64,000 bases of DNA from Nitrospira sp. (GCA_016784355.1 JADHUV010000008.1:17774-81773), one strand, 5' to 3'. Counted from the first letter of the stretch, positions 8,856-17,721 are shown. Made by a program: numbers and translations. The notes: generated by a model from the sequence alone, not told the origin.

Positions 8856-9455
8856 ATGAATGAAAAAAACAATGTAAAGCAGTGTACATGTTGCCAGAAA
8901 GCGATCAATGAGACATATGATACATGCCCACTTTGCGGTGGCACTCAGACCTCTGAGTATCTTTTTGCTGCAGAAGAATGTCCAAAGTGTAAGTCAGAGC
9001 TTAAGATAGAGATTGTCGATGGGGAAGAGTACGATATCTGCACAACCTGTGGTGGGATGTGGCTTGACCGCGATGAATTTCACCGGGCAACCAGTCAATG
9101 CAATATATATAAAAAGCTTGAGATCAAAAGAAAGTTTACCAGGGCTCCTCTCGTTGAAGACATAGAGTACGTAAGTTGTCTGAGATGCGGCAAATTAATG
9201 AATCGTCATAACTTCGGAACAATATCAGGCGTTATAATAGATAAGTGCAGTAAACATGGAGTCTGGCTTGATGCTGGCGAGCTGAAAAAAATACAATACT
9301 TCATTGCAGACGGTGGACTTGATAGAAGCAGAGACAGGGACATTGAGGCTAACCGTGCACAGATCAAGGATATTGCCTCCCAGGTTGATTCGATCGACTT
9401 CACCCAGAAAATTCTACACTTCTGGAACTTCAAGCGCTGGCTATTCAGAGGGTAA
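8856..9455 (+). CDS. zf-TFIIB-type multi-zinc-ribbon protein
   Basis: 199 residues with several zinc-ribbon pairs: CTCCQ, CPLCGG, CPKCKS, then CTTCGGMWLDRDEF, the diagnostic core of the TFIIB zinc-finger family, and a second copy CLRCGK...CSKHGVWLDAGEL. The duplication of the (G)xWLDxxE module suggests two ribbon domains. The C-terminus is charged. Function unknown; such proteins are assumed to be regulators or metal-binding adaptors. Its 3' end overlaps the convergent phosphatase gene by 15 nt. Confidence 0.8.
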   Translation: MNEKNNVKQCTCCQKAINETYDTCPLCGGTQTSEYLFAAEECPKCKSELKIEIVDGEEYDICTTCGGMWLDRDEFHRATSQCNIYKKLEIKRKFTRAPLVEDIEYVSCLRCGKLMNRHNFGTISGVIIDKCSKHGVWLDAGELKKIQYFIADGGLDRSRDRDIEANRAQIKDIASQVDSIDFTQKILHFWNFKRWLFRG

Positions 9456-10238
9456 ATTTAGAGCATCCAGAGCTCTTCTATGCATTTCAGGCGATGCTGT
9501 GACCAGCAGTGAGACCGATCTTTTCACTCCAATCTCTGTGTCTTTTATTGAATTACCCTCCAGATCCGTTACAATCCCGCCGGCCTCTTTAACCAGTAAA
9601 TATCCGGCCGCAAAATCAAAACTCCGTGAAGGGGACGGCATCACAAAAAGGCTAAGTGAACCTTTTGCCAAAAAAGCCAAGTCAAGTGCTGTAGACCCAA
9701 AACACCGCACCCTGTTAAACATAGAAATAAGGGGCATAATGCGCGGCAAATCCTTACCCGGCACCTGGGTTTCATATCCTGCAATCATAAATGCATTTTC
9801 CTGCTGAACACGGATGTTTTGCCCATTACAAAAACTCCCGCCGCCACTTACAGCCCAATATTCATCCCCACTTATAATATCAACAACATATCCCGCCTGA
9901 ATATCGGACATACATTTCCCCTCGATAAGCGCAATGGAACAGGAAAAAAGAGGTATCCCGCTAATAGCATTTCTACTACCATCTATAGGATCTACAAGCA
10001 GTATGGGCCCACCACCATTTATCTCCCTGATGCCACATTCCTCAGAAACAAGTGTTACAGGCGCATCAAGCTTTATCAATTCCTCGAGAATAATATCCTC
10101 TGCCCGTCTGTCTATGCAATGGGTAATATCTCCCCCGGCTCCTGGTCCAAACGACTCCCCGGCAAGCAGAACATGTAAATGATCCGCTATTTCACGTTGC
10201 ATTCTTTGTCCTATTTTCTTTATCTCATCTAACCACAT
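9441..10238 (-). CDS. Inositol monophosphatase family phosphatase
   Basis: 265 residues. The metal-binding signature appears as SEECG (65-69), LVDPIDGSRN (81-90) and a C-terminal FDFAAGYLLVKEAGG where the family has WDxAAG. Asp 83 and Asp 86 plus Glu 66 would bind magnesium. The enzyme would dephosphorylate inositol-1-phosphate or a related sugar phosphate (fructose-1,6-bisphosphate or PAP are alternatives within the family). The DFAAG variant still carries the metal Asp. The gene stands alone on the minus strand. Confidence 0.85.
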   Translation of the reverse strand: MWLDEIKKIGQRMQREIADHLHVLLAGESFGPGAGGDITHCIDRRAEDIILEELIKLDAPVTLVSEECGIREINGGGPILLVDPIDGSRNAISGIPLFSCSIALIEGKCMSDIQAGYVVDIISGDEYWAVSGGGSFCNGQNIRVQQENAFMIAGYETQVPGKDLPRIMPLISMFNRVRCFGSTALDLAFLAKGSLSLFVMPSPSRSFDFAAGYLLVKEAGGIVTDLEGNSIKDTEIGVKRSVSLLVTASPEMHRRALDALNLPSE

Positions 10239-10405
10239 GCGAAAGCCTCCACCTAAGCAAAATTATTGTTTAATAGTTTATTCTATTCAAAATTATTTAT
10301 TACTCTGCAACTATGCACTGAGTGAGCTTAACTTATAACAGAATGGGACGATTTTTAACTTTATTGAAATATCGGCCCGATGCACTGACAGAGGAATTTT
10401 ATACC

Positions 10406-10813
10406 ATGACCGACAAAACTACACAGTTTCAAATAAATGATATGAAGGGTTTACATGAAAAACTTTTTGGTGAATTCCTGGTTAAGGTTGGACTCGTCAC
10501 CGAAACAGATATTGTTGAAGCGCTAAACATTCAAAAACAAAAGACCCCGCCGGTAGGGGAGATTGCGCTTAAACAAAAAATGCTGAACATGCAAAAAATA
10601 TTTCAGATATTAAATCATCAGGTAGGATCGGGGAAACGCTTTGGAGAAATTGCAGTGGAACTCGGTTTCATGTCAGAGCAGTCTGCAGTGTTGCTGCTGC
10701 AAATTCAGGATGATTGCCGTCCGAGGATAGGCGATATTTTGGTTGAGCAGAAAAAACTTGACAGGGATATTCTGGAGATTGCTCATAGAAAGTTTAGCAG
10801 TAAAGAGGTATGA
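10406..10813 (+). CDS. GspE/PilB N-terminal-domain-like small protein
   Basis: 135 residues from ATG 10406, chosen because GAGG lies upstream and the protein core follows; the frame is open further upstream to GTG 10322. Two related halves, LFGEFLVKVGLVTETDIVEALNIQ and GKRFGEIAVELGFMSEQSAVLLL plus RIGDILVEQKKLDRDIL, match the helical repeats of MshEN/GspE-II N-terminal domains, which bind nucleotides such as c-di-GMP in secretion and pilus ATPases. No ATPase domain is attached. It may be a free-standing sensor or adaptor domain. Confidence 0.55.
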   Translation: MTDKTTQFQINDMKGLHEKLFGEFLVKVGLVTETDIVEALNIQKQKTPPVGEIALKQKMLNMQKIFQILNHQVGSGKRFGEIAVELGFMSEQSAVLLLQIQDDCRPRIGDILVEQKKLDRDILEIAHRKFSSKEV

Positions 10814-10836
10814 AATTTGAGGTCGGACATCAATTG

Positions 10837-11062
10837 TAGTGAGGACACAAATTCAGTCATGCTGATATACTTGTTTCATAGAATTGCTTTTCATGAACTG
10901 CCGGCGACAAAAACCCCAACCGCTTCTGCTGCTTTTACCGATTATAGAAAATCGCATCTACTCTGTAACAACCTGAATTCTCTCGTGTGCTTTCCGTATG
11001 GTATCTTTTTATGCTTTCACCGCGATAAAGATATGGTGCATAATTTTGGTGTCCACTTTTTT
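10837..11062. mobile_element. Internally deleted IS3-family element (MITE-like remnant)
   Basis: Imperfect inverted ends face each other: GTGAGGACACAAA near 10837 and TTTGGTGTCCAC near 11050. Read on the minus strand, the left part encodes LGFLSPAVHEKQFYE and a stop, the typical C-terminus of an IS3-family OrfB transposase. The right part encodes KHTREFRL, typical of an OrfA N-terminus. Everything between is deleted, leaving about 226 bp, so it cannot encode a transposase. A related end is found at 30184-30270. Confidence 0.6.
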
Positions 11063-11194
11063 CAGCTTACCTCAAATACTATGATGCTAAAATAATTCTC
11101 GTGATAAGTGTAGAAAAAAGAAATTTGTACTATTTGTGTACCAATATCTGATGGTGTAATGGGTGCTAACCTTTGGAGAGTAAGTCTAATTTAA

Positions 11195-11271
<77 letters not shown>

Positions 11272-11330
11272 AGCCATAAATTGTAATAAATATGTTCTAC
11301 CACTCGTTTTTCTGTGTCAGCAGAAAAAAA

Positions 11331-11406
11331 TGGTAGGCGGAACAGGGCTCGAACCTGTGACCCTCGCCTTGTAAGGGCGATGCTCTCCCAACTGAGCTAC
11401 CCGCCC
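11331..11406 (-). tRNA. tRNA-Val (TAC)
   Basis: Minus-strand cloverleaf: acceptor GGGCGGG pairing with TCCGCCT, anticodon loop CTTACAA with TAC, T-arm AGGTTCGAGCC, CCA encoded. Length 76 nt. It lies 59 nt upstream of tRNA-Asp in the same direction. Confidence 0.95.
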
Positions 11407-11487
11407 GATCCATTCACCGACAATAATTCTATCGAGCGTAATAATATAACAGATAAGAATGGAAAATTAAAAGTACCCATCCGTTAT

Positions 11488-11515
11488 TTGATAAATAATA
11501 TTAATTTGCTATAAA
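11488..11515 (+). promoter_or_regulatory. Probable sigma-70 promoter of bamD
   Basis: TTGATA (11488-11493), 16-nt spacer, TATAAA (11510-11515), about 40 nt before the bamD ATG, which has a CGGAG ribosome site. Confidence 0.45.
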
Positions 11516-11559
11516 ATTACTCAATTCACGTATCTAATATGTTTCTCGGAGATTAATAA

Positions 11560-12375
11560 ATGAAGCGAATTATTCAGTTGATGTTTATATTTATCATTGG
11601 CCTTTCTGTTACAGGCTGTTCGACTTTTAATGCTACCTCATTGACGCCGGACTGGTTTTCTAAGGATGAAGAAGAAAAAGTGCTTGGCCCTGAGGGTTCA
11701 CTGGAAAAGGCTACTCAGCTTACAAAGGATGGTTATTATGAGGAGGCCCGGGAGGTACTTGAGAAGGTTGAGGCCGAGAGCGATTCCAGGGAATATTCTA
11801 CGCTTGCTAAGATAAGGATAGCGGATACCTATTATGATGATGAACTGTATGCCGAGGCGGCTATTGAATACGCAAGTTTTCTGGATATTCAGTCGTACAG
11901 TAAGTATGCCGCTTATGCACAGTATAAACTGGCGATGAGTTATTTCAAGAGGATTAAGACGATCGATGTAAGTTATCACTGGGCCCGTCTTGCGATACAG
12001 GAGTTTGAGGTCCTGCGAAGAAATTATCCGAGAAATCCCTATATGGATATCACGGAGAGTCGTATTAAGATGTGCAGAAGGGTATTGGCAGAATACGAGT
12101 TTTATGTGGGTAAGTTTTATTTTGAGAAGGGCTCTTATGCGGCGGCTATAGGCAGGTTTAATAACATGCTTGAAAATTATCCGGAATCAAAGAGCGAATC
12201 TGAGGCCTTGTATTATCTTGGAATGTCTTATGATAATAGCGGGCAGAAGTTTAAGGCCATTGAATATTTCAATGCGCTTGTTGAGAAATTTCCTACCAAT
12301 GAGCTTTCTGTTAAGGCAAGAGAACTGATAGTCTCCATTGATTCACAGACCCCTCGATTGATTATTGCAGAGTGA
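11560..12375 (+). CDS. bamD: Outer-membrane assembly lipoprotein BamD
   Basis: 271 residues. A lipoprotein signal peptide ends in LSVTGC with Cys 20 as the lipidated residue. It is followed by TPR-like helical repeats (ATQLTKDGYYEEAREVLEKV, AEAAIEYASFL, SYAAAIGRFNNMLENYPES, KAIEYFNALVEKFP), the BamD/YfiO architecture. BamD is the essential partner of BamA in inserting beta-barrel proteins. The gene overlaps the next one by 4 nt (GTGA), an unusual pairing with precorrin-2 dehydrogenase. Confidence 0.92.
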   Translation: MKRIIQLMFIFIIGLSVTGCSTFNATSLTPDWFSKDEEEKVLGPEGSLEKATQLTKDGYYEEAREVLEKVEAESDSREYSTLAKIRIADTYYDDELYAEAAIEYASFLDIQSYSKYAAYAQYKLAMSYFKRIKTIDVSYHWARLAIQEFEVLRRNYPRNPYMDITESRIKMCRRVLAEYEFYVGKFYFEKGSYAAAIGRFNNMLENYPESKSESEALYYLGMSYDNSGQKFKAIEYFNALVEKFPTNELSVKARELIVSIDSQTPRLIIAE

Positions 12376-13016
12376 AGTATTATCCCGCATACCTGGACCT
12401 TAATGAAAAAAAAGTAATGGTTATCGGTGGTGGTAAAGTCGCAGAGAGAAAGGTTCGTTTGCTTTTGAAGGCCGGGGCAGTAGTAACTATCATAAGCCCT
12501 GAGTTAAGTCCAGGATTGCATAAGCTGCAGGATAGCGGCTTGGTGAGGTACAAAGCCAGGCCATATCGCAGGGGCGATCTGACGGGGGTGTTTCTTGTCA
12601 TTGCCTGCACCTCTTCTAAAGAGGTAAATGCAAGGGTAGCCGCCGCCGCTGAGAATCTTATTAATGTGATTGATGATCCTGCCCTCGGCAATTTCATAGT
12701 CCCCTCTGTTGTAAAAAAAGGCCCTTTGACAGTTGCTGTTTCTACTGAAGGCGCGAGTCCTGCAGTATCAAAAGCAATAAGGAAAGAAATCGAGCTCATG
12801 TATGATGCTGAGTTTGGACAGTTTCTGAAATTTACGGCCGGGTTAAGGCAAGAGGCGGTAGAGCAGATAACTGACCGGAAGCAAAGAGAGCGATTTCTTA
12901 AGTCCCTTGCATCGGCCGGCTTGCTGAAGATATTGAAAACTCAGGGGGTGCTCGCTGCAGAGACGCATGTCCTGGATAAGCTGAACGGTATTCTTAATAA
13001 AAAAGGGGCACGCTGA
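12372..13016 (+). CDS. Precorrin-2 dehydrogenase / sirohydrochlorin ferrochelatase (CysG-N/Met8 type)
   Basis: 214 residues from GTG 12372, overlapping the bamD stop. YYPAYLDLNEKKVMVIGGGKVAERKV is the NAD-binding Rossmann start of the Met8/CysG N-terminal family. SKEVNARVAAAAE, INVIDDPALGNFIVPSVV and STEGASPAVSKAIRKEIE follow in family order. The enzyme oxidises precorrin-2 to sirohydrochlorin, the branch point to siroheme and to the anaerobic cobalamin pathway encoded downstream. It lacks the methyltransferase half of full CysG, so a separate uroporphyrinogen-III methyltransferase must exist elsewhere. Confidence 0.9.
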   Translation: MKYYPAYLDLNEKKVMVIGGGKVAERKVRLLLKAGAVVTIISPELSPGLHKLQDSGLVRYKARPYRRGDLTGVFLVIACTSSKEVNARVAAAAENLINVIDDPALGNFIVPSVVKKGPLTVAVSTEGASPAVSKAIRKEIELMYDAEFGQFLKFTAGLRQEAVEQITDRKQRERFLKSLASAGLLKILKTQGVLAAETHVLDKLNGILNKKGAR

Positions 13017-13027
13017 ACGCGTACCCC
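12999..13027 (-). terminator. Rho-independent terminator of the DUF3568-like gene
   Basis: On the minus strand GGGGTACGC pairs with GCGTGCCCC around a 5-nt loop, followed by six T. It sits just after the stop at 13054 and overlaps the 3' end of the convergent dehydrogenase gene. Confidence 0.7.
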
Positions 13028-13053
13028 GCAGTTATTGATAGTATTATTTAATC

Positions 13054-13452
13054 TTAACGTATACCGGCATTAGAGGCTATCTCATCATGAATCCTCGTGG
13101 CCTCGTCCCTGTCTCCCAATACTCCAACCCTGACAATAATGGTTGTTACTCCCTGTCCTCGGTCTTTAAGCATGATGCTCACCTTTGATCCGTCCCGCCT
13201 GACCGCTTCAATGGTAGCCTTATCCACATCATTAAGGCTGTCGGTTATGCTTATCTGAAGATTGCTAAGGGCATTGTTGGCAGCGTCCCAGGCCTTGGGC
13301 ATCTCTACAGGGTATTCTCTGGAGAGCTGGCCGTCAATATATTTGTATGCCCCTATGCCCATGCCGGCACCAACACCGATCAGTGCAGCGGCACATCCAT
13401 AACACATGGACACTGCTGCTAAAATAATAATAAGTCTCTTTAAACCTTTCAT
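13054..13452 (-). CDS. DUF3568-like lipoprotein
   Basis: 132 residues. The N-terminal hydrophobic segment ends in a lipobox-like MCYGC (Cys 20), followed by a Gly-rich IGVGAGMGIGAYKYIDG. A soluble alpha/beta domain follows (MPKAWDAANNALSNLQI, IEAVRRDGSKVSIML, TIIVRVGVLGDRDEATRIHDEI). The layout matches small DUF3568 periplasmic lipoproteins of unknown function. It has its own terminator and ends opposite the precorrin-2 dehydrogenase gene. Confidence 0.7.
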   Translation of the reverse strand: MKGLKRLIIILAAVSMCYGCAAALIGVGAGMGIGAYKYIDGQLSREYPVEMPKAWDAANNALSNLQISITDSLNDVDKATIEAVRRDGSKVSIMLKDRGQGVTTIIVRVGVLGDRDEATRIHDEIASNAGIR

Positions 13453-13562
13453 ATGACCTCCGGTATATATTCAACATTTATAAGTAATTGGAACGTCTCT
13501 ATTTAAACACCATTTTCATTAGTTTTTCAACAAAAAAGAGATATCCATGGCGGAAGCAGGTT

Positions 13563-14180
13563 ATGGTAAAATTATGCATGTCCGTAATTAAATATACAAA
13601 AGACGGGGCCGGGGCTTTATTGCGTCAAGCCTGTGCTGTGCTGAATAATGGCGGCATTGTTGCATATCCCACGGAAAGTTTCTATGCATTGGGAGTATGT
13701 GCGCTTAAGGAGGAGGCCTTAAATAGACTCTATGAGCTTAAAAAAAGACCTTATGAAAAGCCCCTGCCGCTTATTGTGGATACGGAAGAGACCTTGCAGC
13801 GGATTGCTCGGGTCGTGCCTAAAGAAGCGAGAGAGTACATGGGAAAATACTGGCCGGGTCCGCTTACAATAATTTTTGAGGCATTTGAAGGTATTTCGAC
13901 AATGCTGACCGCTGGCACAGGCAGTATTGCGGTCCGCATTCCAGGAGAGGGTCCCGCTCTTCAGTTGGTCAGATCAATTAAGGAGCCTTTGACCGCTACG
14001 AGTGCTAATCCTTCCTCCCTGCCTCCTGCTGACTCGGCTGAGATGGTGAGGTCTTATTTTGGTGATACTATAGACATGGTTATAGACGGTGGAATGACAT
14101 CCGGCGGGCTGCCTTCCACAATAATTGATCTGCGCAGCGGGATTCTGAAGGTTCTTCGGCAGGGAAGAGTTGAGCTTTGA
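13563..14180 (+). CDS. tsaC: Threonylcarbamoyl-AMP synthase (Sua5/YwlC/TsaC family)
   Basis: 205 residues from ATG 13563; the frame stays open upstream to TTG 13488, but the domain does not need it. NNGGIVAYPTESFYALG, KKRPYEKPLPLIV, YWPGPLTIIF, SIAVRIPG and TATSANPS are the ordered signatures of the Sua5/YrdC fold. The enzyme makes threonylcarbamoyl-AMP from threonine, bicarbonate and ATP for the t6A37 modification of ANN-decoding tRNAs. It ends 150 nt before the first cobalamin riboswitch promoter region. Confidence 0.9.
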   Translation: MVKLCMSVIKYTKDGAGALLRQACAVLNNGGIVAYPTESFYALGVCALKEEALNRLYELKKRPYEKPLPLIVDTEETLQRIARVVPKEAREYMGKYWPGPLTIIFEAFEGISTMLTAGTGSIAVRIPGEGPALQLVRSIKEPLTATSANPSSLPPADSAEMVRSYFGDTIDMVIDGGMTSGGLPSTIIDLRSGILKVLRQGRVEL

Positions 14181-14286
14181 TGTTGTACTTACTGTGAAAA
14201 CTTATTTATTTATTGATACCTGCCCCTTTTTTATGCAATAAAATAGAATGGTTATCATTTAAGTACTGGTTTACTGCCACTAATCC

Positions 14287-14317
14287 TTGACTATTGGCAA
14301 GCTGAATCAGGTATAAT
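14287..14317 (+). promoter_or_regulatory. Promoter candidate upstream of the first cobalamin riboswitch
   Basis: TTGACT (14287-14292) and TATAAT (14312-14317) with a long 19-nt spacer, immediately before the aptamer. The -10 is perfect; the spacing is suboptimal. The rest of the gap from 14181 shows nothing else. Confidence 0.45.
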
Positions 14318-14330
14318 TCAGAAGATTATT

Positions 14331-14506
14331 ATTCAGGTGTCCTAACAGACTTAATGGGGAATCCAGTTAAAAACTGGAGCGGACCCGCCGCTGTAATCCC
14401 GATTTCCGCTTACTAAGGAATTCACAGTCTCTAAACATGTACGCCACTTGTCCTGTGACAGGGAAGGCAATTAGAGATCGGGAGAGCCAGAAGACCTGCC
14501 TGAATG
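14331..14506 (+). ncRNA. Cobalamin riboswitch aptamer (upstream of cobU)
   Basis: Conserved blocks of the B12 element are in order: TTAATGGGGAATCCAG, GCGGACCCGCCGCTGTAA, the B12-box-like GCCACTTG, GGGAAGGC and GCCAGAAGACCTGCC. The leader ends in a strong terminator at 14570-14604, so control is probably by premature transcription termination when adenosylcobalamin binds. It controls the corrin assembly operon starting at cobU. Confidence 0.9.
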
Positions 14507-14569
14507 TGACCTCACGTGATGACCTTCGAGGGAAGAGGTTGTGAGGGTAAAGGTGTTTTTGCTTTTATC

Positions 14570-14604
14570 CCCCGGCCTTCTTTAATAGAAGGCCGGGGTT
14601 TTTT
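14570..14604 (+). terminator. Riboswitch-controlled terminator
   Basis: CCCCGGCCTTCT (14570-14581) pairs perfectly with AGAAGGCCGGGG (14587-14598) around TTAAT, followed by six T. It lies between the aptamer and cobU, the expected place for the expression platform. Confidence 0.85.
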
Positions 14605-14612
14605 ATTTGGGG

Positions 14613-14676
14613 CAATAAGGCAATAAGGCAATAAGGCAATAAGGCAATAAGGCACAGAGGCACAGAGGCACAGAGG
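14613..14676. repeat. Octamer tandem repeat before cobU
   Basis: Five copies of CAATAAGG followed by three copies of CACAGAGG with no interruption, ending 5 nt before the cobU ATG. The last GAGG probably serves as the cobU ribosome site. The second octamer is the same unit as in the long array at 60950-61117. Confidence 0.9.
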
Positions 14677-14681
14677 AAAGA

Positions 14682-15209
14682 ATGAAAATAATATTTGTAA
14701 CAGGTGGTGCGCGTAGCGGAAAAAGTGCTTTTGCTCTTAAGAGTGCGAATGCGGTTTCCGGGTTGAAGCTTTATATTGCAACGGCTGAGGAACTTGATGC
14801 TGAGATGAAGGATCGTGTGCAGAGACATCGGAAAGAGCGCGGACATGATTGGGATACGCGGGAAGAGCCTTTAAATATAGTGGGCATACTGCCTGAAGTG
14901 ATGGATCAGTATGGGGCAGTGCTTCTGGATTGCCTCACGCTGTGGCTATCGAATGTAATGCTTCAGGAGGATAAGGGCAGTCCGGTGGATTATTATATTG
15001 ACAAGCTGGTTGCGCAGCTTAAATCACTTCGGGATTCCGGCACAGGCACACTTCTTATTGTATCTAATGAAGTTGGGATGGGGATAGTCCCTGAAAATAA
15101 ATTGGCCCGCAGGTTCAGGGATTATGCAGGGACGCTTAATCAGAGAATAGCAGAACTTGCAAATGAGGTATACATGGTGATATCCGGTATACCGGTAAAG
15201 ATAAAATAA
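14682..15209 (+). CDS. cobU: Adenosylcobinamide kinase / adenosylcobinamide-phosphate guanylyltransferase
   Basis: 175 residues. P-loop TGGARSGKS (about 6-14), RVQRHRKERGHDWDTREEP containing the guanylylated His region, LLDCLTLWLSN, and SNEVGMGIVPENKLARRFRDYAGTLNQ near the end are diagnostic for CobU/CobP. It phosphorylates adenosylcobinamide and then transfers GMP to make AdoCbi-GDP, the substrate of CobS. First gene of the riboswitch-controlled operon. The start is fixed by the P-loop lying close to it. Confidence 0.95.
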   Translation: MKIIFVTGGARSGKSAFALKSANAVSGLKLYIATAEELDAEMKDRVQRHRKERGHDWDTREEPLNIVGILPEVMDQYGAVLLDCLTLWLSNVMLQEDKGSPVDYYIDKLVAQLKSLRDSGTGTLLIVSNEVGMGIVPENKLARRFRDYAGTLNQRIAELANEVYMVISGIPVKIK

Positions 15210-15260
15210 ACGGCTGTTTGCATTGATCAGGCGGCGTAATAGATTATTCAGGAGGATAAG

Positions 15261-16319
15261 ATGAGTCTCGATTCTGTTGTGAAAAGCATTAATAATACAA
15301 ATGGCAAATTTGCCGAGCAGGCCCAGCAGAGACTGGACAGCCTTACCAAGCCGCAGGGCAGTATGGGCCGGCTTGAAGATTTTGCGAAACAACTTGTTGC
15401 GATTACCGAGAACACCATGCCTGAGTTGGATAAGAAGGTAATTTTTACTTTTGCGGGTGATCACGGGGTTGCAGATGAAGGTGTGTCTGCATTTCCAAAA
15501 GAGGTGACCCCTCAGATGGTATTGAATTTTGTTCATGGCGGTGCCGGCATAAATGTCCTGGCACGTCATTCGGGTTCTGATGTGGTCGTGGTAGATATCG
15601 GTGTTGATTACGATTTTGGTGATCTTAAGAAGGATGGCTTTGTATCAAGGAAAATAGTGTCAGGCACAAAAAATATACGGAAGGGTCCCGCAATGACGCG
15701 TGAAGAGGCGGAAAAGTGTATACAGGTAGGTATTGATCTTGCGGATGAATATGCCAAAAAGGGCTATAAGATTTTTGGAACCGGCGAGATGGGCATTGCA
15801 AATACTACTCCGACCAGTGTTATTACTTCAGTGGTTACTGGTAAGAGTGTTGAAGAGATTACAGGCCGGGGCACGGGCATTAATGATGAAGCACTTCAAA
15901 ATAAGGTGCAGGTTATAAAGGATATTATTGCCGTAAATAAGCCCGATCCTGCGGATCCAATTGATATGCTTGCAAAGGTAGGCGGTGCGGAGATAGCGGG
16001 TATTGCCGGTCTGGTGCTGGGAGCGGCGGCAAATAAAGTGCCGGTAGTGATCGATGGTTTTATATCTACTGCCGGTGCGCTGATTGCATTTCTTATTGAA
16101 CCAAAGACTAGGGATTACATGTTTGCGGCCCATATGTCTCAGGAGATAGGGCACAGGTCATTACTTGAAATGATGAACCTCAGACCTATACTGGATCTTG
16201 ATATGAGACTGGGAGAGGGCACCGGTGCTGCGCTTGCCATATCTGTAATAGAGGCAGGACTGAAGGTCTATAAAGAGATGGCAACCTTTGCAGAAGCAGC
16301 AGTATCGGAGCAGCATTAA
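15261..16319 (+). CDS. cobT: Nicotinate-nucleotide--dimethylbenzimidazole phosphoribosyltransferase
   Basis: 352 residues, normal length. [72 protein letters not shown] and [10 protein letters not shown] are the family landmarks, with the catalytic Glu in the C-terminal part. It activates the lower base to alpha-ribazole phosphate. A CAGGAGG site precedes the ATG. The next gene begins directly after its stop. No bluB or bza gene for making dimethylbenzimidazole is in the window, so the lower base is not determined. Confidence 0.95.
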   Translation: MSLDSVVKSINNTNGKFAEQAQQRLDSLTKPQGSMGRLEDFAKQLVAITENTMPELDKKVIFTFAGDHGVADEGVSAFPKEVTPQMVLNFVHGGAGINVLARHSGSDVVVVDIGVDYDFGDLKKDGFVSRKIVSGTKNIRKGPAMTREEAEKCIQVGIDLADEYAKKGYKIFGTGEMGIANTTPTSVITSVVTGKSVEEITGRGTGINDEALQNKVQVIKDIIAVNKPDPADPIDMLAKVGGAEIAGIAGLVLGAAANKVPVVIDGFISTAGALIAFLIEPKTRDYMFAAHMSQEIGHRSLLEMMNLRPILDLDMRLGEGTGAALAISVIEAGLKVYKEMATFAEAAVSEQH

Positions 16320-17090
16320 GTGAGACGTTTTTTGCTGGCAGTACAGTTTCTAACGATCATTCCTTTCCGTGATATGGGTGAGGTATCTGATGAGGAGATT
16401 GGAAAGACTACCTCCATATTTCCTGCTGTCGGTTTTGTGGAGGGCCTGATACTGGCAATGAGTGCGGCCCTGCTGCTGAAACTCTTTCCTGCTGAACTTG
16501 TCAATGCCCTGCTGGTGCTGGTGCTGGTGGCAGGCAATGGGGGGCTTCACATGGACGGCCTCTCAGATACTTTTGATGCGCTTGCCTCACGTGGAGATAT
16601 GGAAAAAAAGTATGCGATAATGAAAGACAGCACGGTCGGGCCTTTCGGGGTTATGGCGATCGTTATGGCACTGCTTTTAAAATATGCTTGTCTTAATGCG
16701 GTGTATCAGAATGCATCAGGCAGCGGCTATTTCGCCGTGGTCTTTCTTTTGCCTGTAGCCGCAAGGTGGACAATGAGTGCTGCCGCGCTGTACGGCAGGT
16801 CGGCAAAGAAGGAAGGACTGGGCCGCTTGTTTCTGAATAATACCGAGCCGGCTGATCTAATGACTGCAACGATCATAACGCTTATATCATTTATTATTAT
16901 CCCGATGTTTACCGGAACACTTTCAAGCATGTTTTATTTCATAATGGTGTCTCTGCCGCTGCTTTTTGGTTTTACATTGCTGGCCGTGAAGTTTTTTAAG
17001 CGTCATTTTGAGGGTATGAACGGAGATTCATTGGGGGCAGTCTATGAGATAGCTTCTATAGTTTTTTTGATGACGGCGGCCGTGAGTTAA
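16320..17090 (+). CDS. cobS: Adenosylcobinamide-GDP ribazoletransferase
   Basis: 256 residues from GTG 16320, directly after the cobT stop. RRFLLAVQFLTIIPF at the start, GNGGLHMDGLSDTFDALASRGDMEKKYAIMKDSTVGPFG with the metal-binding DGLSDTFDA motif, six or so membrane segments and a C-terminal NGDSLGAVYEI mark CobS. It condenses AdoCbi-GDP with alpha-ribazole (phosphate) at the membrane. Confidence 0.95.
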   Translation: MRRFLLAVQFLTIIPFRDMGEVSDEEIGKTTSIFPAVGFVEGLILAMSAALLLKLFPAELVNALLVLVLVAGNGGLHMDGLSDTFDALASRGDMEKKYAIMKDSTVGPFGVMAIVMALLLKYACLNAVYQNASGSGYFAVVFLLPVAARWTMSAAALYGRSAKKEGLGRLFLNNTEPADLMTATIITLISFIIIPMFTGTLSSMFYFIMVSLPLLFGFTLLAVKFFKRHFEGMNGDSLGAVYEIASIVFLMTAAVS

Positions 17091-17093
17091 GTT

Positions 17094-17711
17094 ATGGCGA
17101 CACGAATTTTTCTTATAAGGCATGGCGAGACTGAGGGTTTTGAATCTCGTCGCTACAAAGGGCATATAGATGTACCTCTCTCGGCCAACGGGGTTGAGCA
17201 GGTCAGGCGTACAGCAGCATTTATGGCGGAGTCTATAGGTGTTAGTTCGCAACACGCTCTGACAACGGTTTACTGTTCAGACCTTATCAGGGCCGTCAGG
17301 AGCGCTGAGATTATAGCAGAACCCTTCGGGCTGAAGCCTGTTATAGAGGCGGAGTTAAAGGAAAGAGGATTTGGCGAGTGGGAGGGTATGACCTTTGAGG
17401 AGATAGAGGAAAAATGGCCTGAGGCCTTTCGTGCGTGGGCGGACAATCCTCTTGAATTCAGTCCTCTGAAAGGTGAGAGCACTCTGGATGTAAAGACAAG
17501 GGCTCTCAGTATATTTACAAAAATAATCGCAAGGCACAAGGATGAGAATATAGCCATTGTGGCGCATGGCGGGATTAACCGCGTGATGCTTTGTGAATTT
17601 CTCGGTGTGCCGCTGCAGAACATTTTCAGGATAGAGCAGGATTTTGCTGCATTAAATGAGATTGAGATCTGGGACTATCCGGTTATTAAAACATTAAACA
17701 GGACATTCTGA
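17094..17711 (+). CDS. cobC: Histidine phosphatase, alpha-ribazole-5'-phosphate phosphatase (CobC type)
   Basis: 205 residues. RHGETEG (about 9-15) carries the phospho-accepting His. ELKERGFGEWEGMTFEEI and IVAHGGINRVMLCEFLG supply the remaining catalytic Arg/Glu/His set of the histidine phosphatase family. The position between cobS and cbiP makes the CobC assignment (removal of the 5'-phosphate in nucleotide-loop assembly) likely; the sequence alone would also allow a phosphoglycerate-mutase-like phosphatase. Confidence 0.85.
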   Translation: MATRIFLIRHGETEGFESRRYKGHIDVPLSANGVEQVRRTAAFMAESIGVSSQHALTTVYCSDLIRAVRSAEIIAEPFGLKPVIEAELKERGFGEWEGMTFEEIEEKWPEAFRAWADNPLEFSPLKGESTLDVKTRALSIFTKIIARHKDENIAIVAHGGINRVMLCEFLGVPLQNIFRIEQDFAALNEIEIWDYPVIKTLNRTF

Positions 17712-17721
17712 TCGGTTTATT

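Noticed and set aside
10322..10405. Upstream GTG start for the GspE-N-like protein
   Set aside because: The added 28 residues have no recognisable conservation and no ribosome site is close; ATG 10406 is preferred.
10817..11095. 92-residue plus-strand ORF
   Set aside because: Lies antisense over the IS3 remnant, has no ribosome site or recognisable domain.
13488..13562. TTG-started extension of the Sua5-type protein
   Set aside because: The extra residues are outside the Sua5 fold and have no ribosome site.
14613..14676. CRISPR array
   Set aside because: Units are 8 bp with no spacers; it is a simple tandem repeat.
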